Shown one piece after another: positions 1 through 5,095 of a stretch of 5,826 bases of DNA. Position numbers and translations under genes: made by a program. Position 1 is the first letter of the stretch. Every line of letters begins with the position of its first letter. The notes beneath the pieces are model-generated. The model saw nothing but the letters and a program-made list of their open reading frames with translations, searched no databases and had not been told where the DNA came from. Source of the DNA: Desulfobacteraceae bacterium (lineage in GTDB: Bacteria > Desulfobacterota > Desulfobacteria > Desulfobacterales > Desulfosalsimonadaceae); assembly GCA_024636355.1 (NCBI GenBank), contig JAGXHH010000211.1:1-5826 (forward strand), in the 5' to 3' direction.

Positions 1-64
1 AAACTGTATCTCTACACTTTATCAGTGAGAATCTATCTCTTGTGCTTACTTACTTCTCCCGGCC

Positions 65-79
65 CGCTTTTTTCAAGCG
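65..79 (-). other. Leader hairpin downstream of boxA
   Basis: On the minus strand CGCTT and AAGCG form a perfect five-base stem around a GAAAA loop, 11 bases after the boxA-like element. It may be structural or a processing signal in the presumed rRNA leader. There is no T-run after it, so it is unlikely to be a terminator. Confidence 0.35.
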
Positions 80-90
80 CCACTATTTAG

Positions 91-103
91 TTTTCAAAGA
101 TCA
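91..103 (-). promoter_or_regulatory. boxA-like antitermination site
   Basis: The minus strand reads TGATCTTTGAAAA, which matches 10 of 13 positions of the E. coli rrn boxA consensus TGCTCTTTAACAA. In rRNA leaders, boxA RNA is bound by NusB-NusE and makes RNA polymerase resistant to premature termination. Its position about 55-65 bases after the predicted P2 start, directly after a small hairpin, fits that role. Similar CTTTGAAAACT strings also occur in 16S-23S spacers of many bacteria, so a spacer is possible, but the promoters just upstream favour the leader of the operon. Confidence 0.5.
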
Positions 104-124
104 AAGGCGTTAATCGTTTGCCTT
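104..124 (-). other. boxB-like hairpin next to boxA
   Basis: On the minus strand AAGGC and GCCTT form a perfect five-base stem with an 11-base loop, ending immediately before the boxA-like sequence. In E. coli rrn leaders a boxB hairpin also precedes boxA. The sequence of boxB is poorly conserved, so the assignment rests on position and the ability to fold. Confidence 0.35.
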
Positions 125-162
125 GTTTTCGACTCGCTTTCTTGTACTCAGCGAATCCGCTC

Positions 163-191
163 TTTTTATTTTTTTTTGCTTTGCCTGTCAA
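163..191 (-). promoter_or_regulatory. Sigma70-type promoter P2 of the stable-RNA operon
   Basis: On the minus strand a perfect -35 hexamer TTGACA (191-186) is followed by a 17-base spacer and a -10 hexamer TAAAAA (168-163, four of six matches to TATAAT). The six bases after the -10 are GAGCGG, a GC-rich discriminator of the kind seen at stringently controlled rRNA promoters. The likely start is the A at about 156. A-tracts lie just upstream. It points left, away from the biotin genes, and has no protein gene downstream within the window. Confidence 0.6.
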
Positions 192-194
192 CAG

Positions 195-220
195 TTTTTT
201 TTTTGCGTTCTGCTTTTTTT
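195..220 (-). promoter_or_regulatory. A-tract UP-element-like sequence upstream of P2
   Basis: Minus-strand runs of ten A (204-195) and seven A (220-214) lie at about -39 to -48 and -58 to -64 relative to the predicted P2 start. These are close to the proximal and distal positions where the RNA polymerase alpha C-terminal domains contact UP elements of strong rRNA promoters. On the other strand the same runs are T-tracts, but no GC-rich hairpin precedes them, so a plus-strand terminator is less likely. Confidence 0.5.
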
Positions 221-283
221 CTGCTGCTGGCAGCGCCATCCGTCTTAAACGGTCTGTTTCCTTCCGTCATGCGAATGAAGAGG

Positions 284-312
284 GTTTTACACTTCGAGCC
301 CCATGATGTCAA
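284..312 (-). promoter_or_regulatory. Sigma70-type promoter P1, upstream tandem copy
   Basis: On the minus strand a second perfect TTGACA (312-307) is followed by a 17-base spacer and TAAAAC (289-284, four of six to the -10 consensus). It sits exactly 121 bases upstream of the P2 -35 element. The spacing resembles the P1-P2 pairs of E. coli rrn operons, which are about 110-120 bases apart. T- and A-tracts at about -40 to -66 could serve as an UP element. It starts about 90 bases beyond the bioA stop codon, so the stable-RNA operon would be independent of bioA. Confidence 0.5.
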
Positions 313-324
313 CCGGAAAACATC

Positions 325-341
325 AAAAGAGAAACTCTTTT
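325..341 (-). terminator. Weak hairpin after bioA, possible terminator
   Basis: AAAAGAG and CTCTTTT form a perfect seven-base stem with a three-base loop, 60 bases beyond the bioA stop. The stem has only two G-C pairs. The flanking A and T bases would let it work weakly in either direction. It overlaps the upstream region of promoter P1, so its A/T runs may matter for that promoter instead. No other terminator-like structure is evident between bioA and P1. Confidence 0.25.
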
Positions 342-400
342 TTCCCCCGTAAACTCTGCATCCTGCGAAAACCTGCCGTTTAAAATGCAATATCAGCGCA

Positions 401-1696
401 TTATAATTCACCCACCACCTCGCCGATGCACTGGTATACCGCGCTTAGCTGGTCTTCAGTGATGCAGAACGGGGGCAGAATGTACACCACATTGCCCAAA
501 GGCCGCAGCAGAAACCCCTTTTCCGGAAACCGACGCTTCAGATAGGGTGCGATGCTGCTCAAATAGCCGGTATCCTCACCGGTTTGCACGTTCATGGCGA
601 GAATGGTTCCACATACCCGAAACCGCGTCAACCGGGTGTTCTTCTGTAATTTCCCGATACCCGTTTCATGCCACGCCGCTATTTTCCGGAAATTCTGCGG
701 AACGGACTCCAGAAGGTCCATAGAGGCCAGTCCGGCGGCGCAGCCCAATGGATTGGCGGTATACGAATGGCCGTGGTAAAATGTTTTCATCGGATCGTCG
801 TCATAAAATGCATCATATACCGCATCCGTGCAAACCGTTGCAGCCAGGGGAAGAAACCCGCCGGTGATCCCTTTGGACAGGCAGAGAATATCGGGTACGG
901 TTCCTGCCCGGATGCAGGCGAAATACTCGCCGGTCCGCCCGAAACCGGTCATCACCTCATCGTAGATCACCAGGATGCGATGGGATTTCAATCGTGCATG
1001 AACGGCTGCCAGAAACTCCGGCCGACACATCCGCATTCCGCCAGCCCCCTGGATCAGGGGTTCGAGAATCATGGCGGCATACCGGTCCCCGTTTGCTTCC
1101 AGTAGACAGTCGAGCTGTAAAAGGGCTTCGGCTTCCTTTGTTTCTATCGCATCATCATCGATCCAGGTTTCCGGAAACGGAATGACATCGGTTTCGAAGA
1201 GCAGTTCATTAAATGCCTGGGTAAAAACAGACCGGTGGCCGACCGACATGGCGCCTAATGTGTCGCCGTGGTAGGCGCCTTCAAATGCCAGAAACCGGGT
1301 TCTATGATTTACTCCGAGGTTCTTCCAGTATTGGAATGCCATCTTCAGACCAACTTCCACAGCCGTCGACCCGTTGTCCGAATAAAAGACCCGACTGAGC
1401 CCCTCGGGCAGCAGCCCGATCAGACGCAGGGCGAGTTTTTCGGCCGGCGCATGGGTCAACCCTGCACAGATGACCTGTTCCAAAACCTGGGCCTGAGCGG
1501 CGATGGCCGCCGCAATTTCCGTCTGCCCGTGGCCGTGCAGCGTCACCCACCAACTAGAAATACAATCCATCAGCTGCCGGCCGCCTTCGAGTTCGAGCAT
1601 GACACCTTTGCCGCTTTTAACCTGCAAGGGCTCCGGGGCGGTCTTCATCTGGGTAAACGGATACCAGAACGCGGATTCTTTTGTTTTTATATCCAA
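401..1696 (-). CDS. bioA: Adenosylmethionine-8-amino-7-oxononanoate aminotransferase (DAPA synthase)
   Basis: This PLP enzyme of the class III aminotransferase fold transfers an amino group to KAPA to give 7,8-diaminononanoate in cytosolic biotin synthesis. The 431-residue product has the usual family length. Visible landmarks are the N-terminal WYPFTQM (11-17), SSWW (47-50), the PLP-phosphate region SDNGSTAVE (106-114), AYHGDT (141-146), EPLIQGAGGMRM (212-223), YDEVMTGFGRTG (245-256) with the PLP-pyridine Asp246, the Schiff-base Lys275 in LSKGITGG, HGHSYTANPLGCA (308-320) and substrate Arg398 in LLRPLG. By alignment from memory, E. coli Tyr17 is Phe14 here. The HGHSYT loop is more like Bacillus subtilis BioK, which uses lysine, than the E. 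coli HGPTFM loop, so the amino donor (S-adenosylmethionine or lysine) is not certain. The start is TTG at 1696-1694: a perfect AGGAGG precedes it, an in-frame stop lies at 1720-1718, and no in-frame ATG comes before the conserved WYPFTQM. It is the last gene of the bio cluster, 139 bases after bioD. Confidence 0.95.
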   Translation of the reverse strand: MDIKTKESAFWYPFTQMKTAPEPLQVKSGKGVMLELEGGRQLMDCISSWWVTLHGHGQTEIAAAIAAQAQVLEQVICAGLTHAPAEKLALRLIGLLPEGLSRVFYSDNGSTAVEVGLKMAFQYWKNLGVNHRTRFLAFEGAYHGDTLGAMSVGHRSVFTQAFNELLFETDVIPFPETWIDDDAIETKEAEALLQLDCLLEANGDRYAAMILEPLIQGAGGMRMCRPEFLAAVHARLKSHRILVIYDEVMTGFGRTGEYFACIRAGTVPDILCLSKGITGGFLPLAATVCTDAVYDAFYDDDPMKTFYHGHSYTANPLGCAAGLASMDLLESVPQNFRKIAAWHETGIGKLQKNTRLTRFRVCGTILAMNVQTGEDTGYLSSIAPYLKRRFPEKGFLLRPLGNVVYILPPFCITEDQLSAVYQCIGEVVGEL

Positions 1697-1700
1697 AACG

Positions 1701-1706
1701 CCTCCT
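1701..1706 (-). promoter_or_regulatory. bioA ribosome binding site
   Basis: A perfect AGGAGG on the minus strand lies four bases before the TTG codon at 1696-1694. It decides the start, since the frame is closed by a stop codon shortly upstream and offers no ATG. The strong site may compensate for the weak start codon and for the loss of translational coupling to bioD. Confidence 0.75.
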
Positions 1707-1817
1707 GAAAGGGCATCTTATAAAAAAGGCATGGCATATTCATTTGCAGACAGCTCCGTGCACAGGACTGCCTTATCTCACGTGATGTTGTCTGGCAAAC
1801 CCGATCCGAATGGCAAA

Positions 1818-1833
1818 GCGACCGGCCGGTCGC
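1818..1833 (-). repeat. 16-base perfect GC palindrome at the end of bioD
   Basis: GCGACCGGCCGGTCGC is a perfect palindrome that begins two bases after the bioD TAG stop on the minus strand and is followed by TTTG. It can fold into a very stable hairpin, and with only three T bases behind it would be a weak intrinsic terminator or a 3'-end protecting structure. With its flank (TGTAGGGG) it resembles a palindromic repeat that I recall as common in environmental deltaproteobacterial genomes, where both arms extend to GTAGGGG. Here only the bioD-proximal arm is extended. That resemblance is from memory and untested. Confidence 0.6.
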
Positions 1834-1835
1834 CC

Positions 1836-2471
1836 CTACAGGTTAAAACTCTTGCGGTAAGCTGCAGCAAGCGATTTTGGGTCAATCGTATTGAGCGGTT
1901 CAATTTCGGCCAGTACGGAAGACCGTCCGAAATGTTCGATGGCCCGCCGGTTGCTTTCATTTTTCGGGCCGTTGAGAATCACACCGAGAACATGCAGACC
2001 ATGTTGCCGGAGTTGCGCCAGCGACAGCAGGGTATGGTTGATGGTACCCAGGGTGCTCCGGGCCACCAGCAGGACCGGCAATCCCAACTGACGCATCAGG
2101 TCGATCATAAAGTGTTCATCGTTGATCGGCACCATCAATCCCCCGGCGCCTTCGACGATCAGATGGGGTGTGTCCTTTGAATCCGGGAGGGAAAAATCGG
2201 AAAGCGCGATGCGAACGCCGTCAATTTCCGCTGCGGCATGGGGCGATACGGGGGCTTTCAGGCACCATCTTTCCGGACAGAAACGATTTCCGGGCAAACC
2301 GGTGACGCGTTGGATCCATCGGGAATCGGTACCTTCGTCACACCCGCTCTGCACCGGCTTCCAGTAGGCGGCTGCCAGACCCGCCATCAGAACCGCACAA
2401 ACGAGCGTCTTGCCAACGTCCGTATCGGTACCGGTCACAAAAAACGCCTTGGGGAATCTATCCTGGTTCAT
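1836..2471 (-). CDS. bioD: Dethiobiotin synthetase
   Basis: ATP-dependent carboxylase that closes the ureido ring of 7,8-diaminononanoate to form dethiobiotin, the penultimate cytosolic step of biotin synthesis. The 211-residue protein is slightly short for the family (about 225), partly through a shorter stretch before Lys38. The P-loop GTDTDVGKT is at 14-22, the substrate-contacting Lys38 is in YWKPVQSG, Asp49 probably corresponds to the metal-binding Asp54 of E. coli, APVSPHAAA is at 73-81, the switch-like VEGAGG at 106-111 and LGTINHT at 141-147. The ATG at 2471 overlaps the last 14 bases of bioF, and no good Shine-Dalgarno sequence precedes it, which suggests translational coupling to bioF. 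The TAG stop lies beside a strong GC palindrome. Confidence 0.96.
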   Translation of the reverse strand: MNQDRFPKAFFVTGTDTDVGKTLVCAVLMAGLAAAYWKPVQSGCDEGTDSRWIQRVTGLPGNRFCPERWCLKAPVSPHAAAEIDGVRIALSDFSLPDSKDTPHLIVEGAGGLMVPINDEHFMIDLMRQLGLPVLLVARSTLGTINHTLLSLAQLRQHGLHVLGVILNGPKNESNRRAIEHFGRSSVLAEIEPLNTIDPKSLAAAYRKSFNL

Positions 2472-3693
2472 TTTGGTTTCGCCAGCCCTTAAACGCCTCG
2501 ATCAATTGTCCGATATGGATTGGAGTATGTTCGGCCGACAAACTGATCCGAATACGCGATGCGCCGTCGGGAACAGTAGGCGGCCTGATGGCCAGGGCGA
2601 GTATCCCCTGGTCTGCGAGCCACTTCGAAAGCGACAGGGTTTTTTGTGTGTCCCCTATGAGGACCGGGATAATCTGGGTCGCCGAAGCGCCGGTATCAAA
2701 TCCCATGGCATTGAGCTCCTGCCGGACCCTGGCAGCACTGTCCATCAGCCGGCTGCGCGCCGTATTCATCTCCGGAATCAGGTCCAGCGCGGCATCAATG
2801 CCGCCGATAACCGCCGGCGGCAACGCCGTGGTGTAGATGAATCCCGGGCAGCAGTTAATCAGGTAATCGCGCAACCGGGCCGAGCAGGCGACATAGGCCC
2901 CGAACCCACCGCAGCCTTTGCTGAACGTCCCGATCGTCACATCGGCGAGGTGCCCGTTGGCCAGTCCCATCCCTTTCGGGCCCAGTACACCGGTTGCATG
3001 GGCATCATCGACGATAAAAATGGCTCCGAACCGATCCGCCAGAGCCGATATCGCCGCCAGATCGCTTATATCACCGTCCATGCTGAACACGGATTCCGTA
3101 ACGATAATGATTCGGGAAAAACTTTGCCGAGCGGCTTCATCAAGTTGTTCTGCAAGGTGGGCCGGATCGTTGTGCCGGTAAATTTTTACCGTACCCCTCG
3201 AAAGCCGTGCCCCTTGGATGATGCTGTTGTGATTTAATCGATCGGAGAGAATCAGTGAATTTTTATCAGCCAGGGCGGGAATAACGGTAACGTTTGCCTG
3301 GAAACCGGAATTAAAAATAAGTGCCGCTTCCATTTCCTTCAAGCGGGCCAGCTTCCTTTCTGCGGCCTCGACGATATCGTAGTTCCCGCAGATCAACCGG
3401 GATGCGGTCGACCCGGCACCATAAGCGGAAAGATAGTCGACGGCCCGGCTGCGAAGCGTTTCATTCCTGGACAACCCCAGATAATCATTTGAACAGAAGT
3501 TGATCATCCGGCGGCCGTCTGCCCGGATCTCAACGGCACACAGGGGGAGAACCGGTTTCAAACGCCGGAACCGGTGTTCGGCCTTCCGGCGGGCCAACTC
3601 CTTATCTACAAACGCAAACTTATCAAAATAATCAGCCAATATTAAAACCAGAATCGAATCAATTAAAGAATGTTTTGATCTGCTCCACAACAT
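2458..3693 (-). CDS. bioF: 8-amino-7-oxononanoate synthase (KAPA synthase)
   Basis: PLP-dependent alpha-oxoamine synthase that condenses a pimeloyl thioester with L-alanine to make KAPA, the first step of biotin ring assembly. Landmarks are NFCSNDYLGL (65-74), the GAGSTASRLICG region (92-103), FNSGFQAN (127-134), DRLNHNS (151-157) with the PLP-stacking His155, VDDAHATG (228-235) with Asp229 and His232, the Schiff-base Lys259 in GTFSKGCGG, and PGFIYTTALPP (283-293). The bioD and bioA neighbours separate it from the related 2-amino-3-ketobutyrate ligase and serine palmitoyltransferase. The ATG at 3693 gives 411 residues and overlaps the upstream aminotransferase gene by 35 bases. A TTG at 3639-3637, 19 bases after that gene's stop, would give 393 residues starting MADYFDKF, closer to the usual family length. 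Neither start has a clear Shine-Dalgarno sequence, so the N-terminus is open. The stop overlaps the bioD start. Confidence 0.94.
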   Translation of the reverse strand: MLWSRSKHSLIDSILVLILADYFDKFAFVDKELARRKAEHRFRRLKPVLPLCAVEIRADGRRMINFCSNDYLGLSRNETLRSRAVDYLSAYGAGSTASRLICGNYDIVEAAERKLARLKEMEAALIFNSGFQANVTVIPALADKNSLILSDRLNHNSIIQGARLSRGTVKIYRHNDPAHLAEQLDEAARQSFSRIIIVTESVFSMDGDISDLAAISALADRFGAIFIVDDAHATGVLGPKGMGLANGHLADVTIGTFSKGCGGFGAYVACSARLRDYLINCCPGFIYTTALPPAVIGGIDAALDLIPEMNTARSRLMDSAARVRQELNAMGFDTGASATQIIPVLIGDTQKTLSLSKWLADQGILALAIRPPTVPDGASRIRISLSAEHTPIHIGQLIEAFKGWRNQNEPG

Positions 3694-4792
3694 AGGATTG
3701 TTGATCTTCGGTCAGTTCCGGAAATATCGGAATCGCCAGCGTATGATTTGCCGCATATTCGGACGCGGGAAAGTCGCCCGCTTTATGGCCCAGGTAGTCA
3801 AAGCAATCCTGCAGGTGCAGGGGCACAGGATAATAAATTTCATTTCCCACGCCCTTTTCCAGCAGAAAGGTGCGCAGCTCATCGCGTTTTTCGGGCAACT
3901 CTATGACAAACTGATTGTAGATATGCCGGTCCTGCTTTTCCGCGGGGCACTTCACCCGATCCCCCAAGGCGGCTGCGGCAAACATCTGCCGGTAGCGGCG
4001 GGCGTTTTCCTGCCGGGCGGCCATCCATTCATCCAGGTACTTCAGCTTGATCGACACAATTGCGGCCTGGATGGCGTCGAGCCGGAAATTGCCCCCGATA
4101 AATTTGTGGTAATACTTCGGGTGACCGCCGTGGACCCGAAGTATGGCAAGCATATCATAGAGTTCCCTGCTGTTTGTCGTAACAATGCCGCCGTCGCCGA
4201 AACCCCCGAGATTTTTCGATGGGAAAAAGGAAAAGCATCCGAAATCGCCCATGGCTCCGGCCCGTTTTCCACGGTATTCAGAGCCGATCGCCTGTGCCGC
4301 ATCCTCGATGACCTGCCAGCCGTTTTCCCTTGCGATTTTCAGGATCGGCTCCATTTCCGCGCACTGGCCGTAAAGGTGCACCGGAATGACAGCCCGGACG
4401 GTTTTGCGTTCAGCAATCGGCATCCTGTCTAAAACCGCCGCTATATCACCGGGGGAAATATTATAGGTATCCGTTTCGATATCGGCAAACACCGGGATTG
4501 CACCGGTCCGGGCAATGGCCCCGGCCGTGGCAAAAAAAGTATACGGTGTCGTGATCACCCGGTCGCCGGGACCGATTCCCGCGGCCATAAGCGAAAGCAG
4601 CAAGGCGTCGGTGCCGGAGGAAACCCCCACAGCGTAATCGGTGTCACAATACCGGCTGATTTCGGTTTCAAGGGCATCCACCCGAGGACCCAGTATAAAA
4701 TACTGTGAGTCGTAAATTTCCTCGGTAACCTTCAGGCATTCTTCCCGGATCGTCTCATATTGCAGCTTCAGATCGAGCAGAGGGACGTTCAT
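3659..4792 (-). CDS. DegT/DnrJ/EryC1/StrS family PLP-dependent aminotransferase
   Basis: A 377-residue fold-type I aminotransferase of the sugar-aminotransferase family, full length for the group. These cytosolic enzymes usually move an amino group from glutamate to a keto sugar nucleotide for surface polysaccharide or glycan synthesis. Features are the N-terminal VPLLDLKLQY (3-12), SSGTDALLLSL (58-68), TPYTFFATAGA (82-92), HLYGQCAEM (139-147), VIEDAAQAIG (161-170) with the PLP-contacting Asp164 and Gln167, the catalytic Lys193 in FFPSKNLGGFGDGG, NFRLDAIQAA (235-244) and YYPVPLHLQ (320-328). From memory it looks close to WbpE-like enzymes acting on UDP-3-keto sugars, but substrate cannot be read from the sequence. 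The ATG at 4792 follows GGGA at eight bases. It heads the cluster and its end overlaps or lies 19 bases from the bioF start, so the two are probably co-transcribed. A role in biotin synthesis is not established. Confidence 0.9.
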   Translation of the reverse strand: MNVPLLDLKLQYETIREECLKVTEEIYDSQYFILGPRVDALETEISRYCDTDYAVGVSSGTDALLLSLMAAGIGPGDRVITTPYTFFATAGAIARTGAIPVFADIETDTYNISPGDIAAVLDRMPIAERKTVRAVIPVHLYGQCAEMEPILKIARENGWQVIEDAAQAIGSEYRGKRAGAMGDFGCFSFFPSKNLGGFGDGGIVTTNSRELYDMLAILRVHGGHPKYYHKFIGGNFRLDAIQAAIVSIKLKYLDEWMAARQENARRYRQMFAAAALGDRVKCPAEKQDRHIYNQFVIELPEKRDELRTFLLEKGVGNEIYYPVPLHLQDCFDYLGHKAGDFPASEYAANHTLAIPIFPELTEDQQSYVVEQIKTFFN

Positions 4793-4847
4793 GTTTGATT
4801 CCCGCAGTTAAAAGTTAAGAGGCCGTGGAAGTTCATTAAAAGCCGTT

Positions 4848-4894
4848 TTAACACAGAGGCACAGATGACTTATCTTTGATGTCTCTGTGGTTAA
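4848..4894. repeat. Imperfect inverted repeat with CACAGAG/CTCTGTG arms and TTAA ends
   Basis: The arms CACAGAG (4852-4858) and CTCTGTG (4883-4889) are exact reverse complements around 24 bases. They are flanked by TTAA at 4848-4851 and 4891-4894. A second partial CACAGA copy follows the left arm. CACAGAG-type tracts are a common dispersed intergenic motif in many environmental bacterial genomes, as I recall. It lies about 55 bases before the aminotransferase start and could form part of its 5' untranslated region. Confidence 0.45.
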
Positions 4895-4975
4895 TTCCAC
4901 TCCAAGGAACTGGTTTATGAACAAGGTTTACACCCCCCTTAAAGACCTCTTTCGAATTGCGAATATGCGTTTTAT

Positions 4976-4993
4976 TCCCCCCTCGAGGGGGGA
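4976..4993. repeat. 18-base perfect C/G palindrome
   Basis: TCCCCCCTCGAGGGGGGA is a perfect palindrome able to form a stem of six G-C pairs or more. A CACCCCCCTT tract lies 36 bases to its left. Palindromes of this kind next to C-tracts look like dispersed repeats of deltaproteobacterial genomes, from memory. No T-run follows immediately on either strand (the nearest, at 5001-5006, is eight bases away on the plus strand), so a terminator role is uncertain. Confidence 0.5.
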
Positions 4994-5062
4994 TTGGCAC
5001 TTTTTTGACGCTTCAACACCGCTTCGGCAGGGGGTGCATCGTTGTGAAAAGTTCCTTTCTTC

Positions 5063-5082
5063 AAAAACACCGAATCCGGGGT
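5063..5082 (-). terminator. Possible dnaE intrinsic terminator
   Basis: Fourteen bases after the dnaE stop the minus strand can form a short stem ACCCCG/CGGTGT with one C-T mismatch and a GATT loop, running straight into a five-T tract (5067-5063). Position and T-run fit an intrinsic terminator, but the stem is short and the call is tentative. Confidence 0.35.
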
Positions 5083-5095
5083 ACGACAGCCCGTA

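Larger units (their letters stand above)
1..156 (-). other. Probable 5' leader of a stable-RNA (likely rRNA) operon
   Basis: This stretch lies downstream of the P2 promoter and has no coding potential that resembles a protein. Read on the minus strand from about base 156 to base 1, it holds a short hairpin, a boxA-like sequence, a GC hairpin and a small CACT/AGTG hairpin (15-27). It then runs off the window edge. Promoter, boxB-like hairpin and boxA in this order is the known layout of bacterial rRNA operon leaders, which recruit Nus factors for antitermination. The mature 16S rRNA start is not in the window; I infer that it lies just beyond base 1. A tRNA or other stable-RNA operon is the main alternative. 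The start near base 156 is estimated only from promoter geometry. Confidence 0.5.
4793..5095. other. Non-coding gap between dnaE and the aminotransferase-bio cluster
   Basis: About 300 bases without a credible gene. From the dnaE side it holds a weak terminator-like hairpin, an 18-base C/G palindrome, a CACCCCCCTT tract (4931-4940) and an imperfect inverted repeat with TTAA ends. The promoter for the aminotransferase-bio cluster should lie here, but I find no convincing -35/-10 pair. I also see no match to the classical BirA operator (TTGTTAACC or TTGTAAACC arms), so biotin repression of the cluster cannot be claimed. Confidence 0.6.

Noticed and set aside
160..220. T-runs on the plus strand as an intrinsic terminator for a rightward gene
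   Set aside because: No rightward gene precedes them and no GC-rich stem lies directly before the T-runs. The minus-strand promoter reading explains them better.
118..306. A 62-codon plus-strand frame rich in Phe
   Set aside because: Its hydrophobic look comes from T-tracts that are the complement of the UP-element A-tracts. There is no ribosome binding site and no family resemblance.
166..411. An 81-codon minus-strand frame starting with GTG inside the end of bioA
   Set aside because: It has no recognisable domain, ends in a lysine-rich run produced by the A-tracts, and spans both promoter-like elements. It is better explained as non-coding control DNA.
1503..2180. Plus-strand frame of 225 codons across the bioA start and bioD
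   Set aside because: It runs antisense over two well-supported genes and the palindrome, with no recognisable motif.
2410..3237. Long plus-strand frame of 275 codons opposite bioF
   Set aside because: It is a shadow frame over a clearly coding bioF with intact catalytic motifs, and it has low-complexity Arg/Pro/Gly-rich content without a domain.
4793..4894. BirA biotin operator upstream of the cluster
   Set aside because: TTAACC and TTAAAA strings occur, but only as ends of the CACAGAG repeat. Neither the arm sequences nor the spacing match the known BirA operators.
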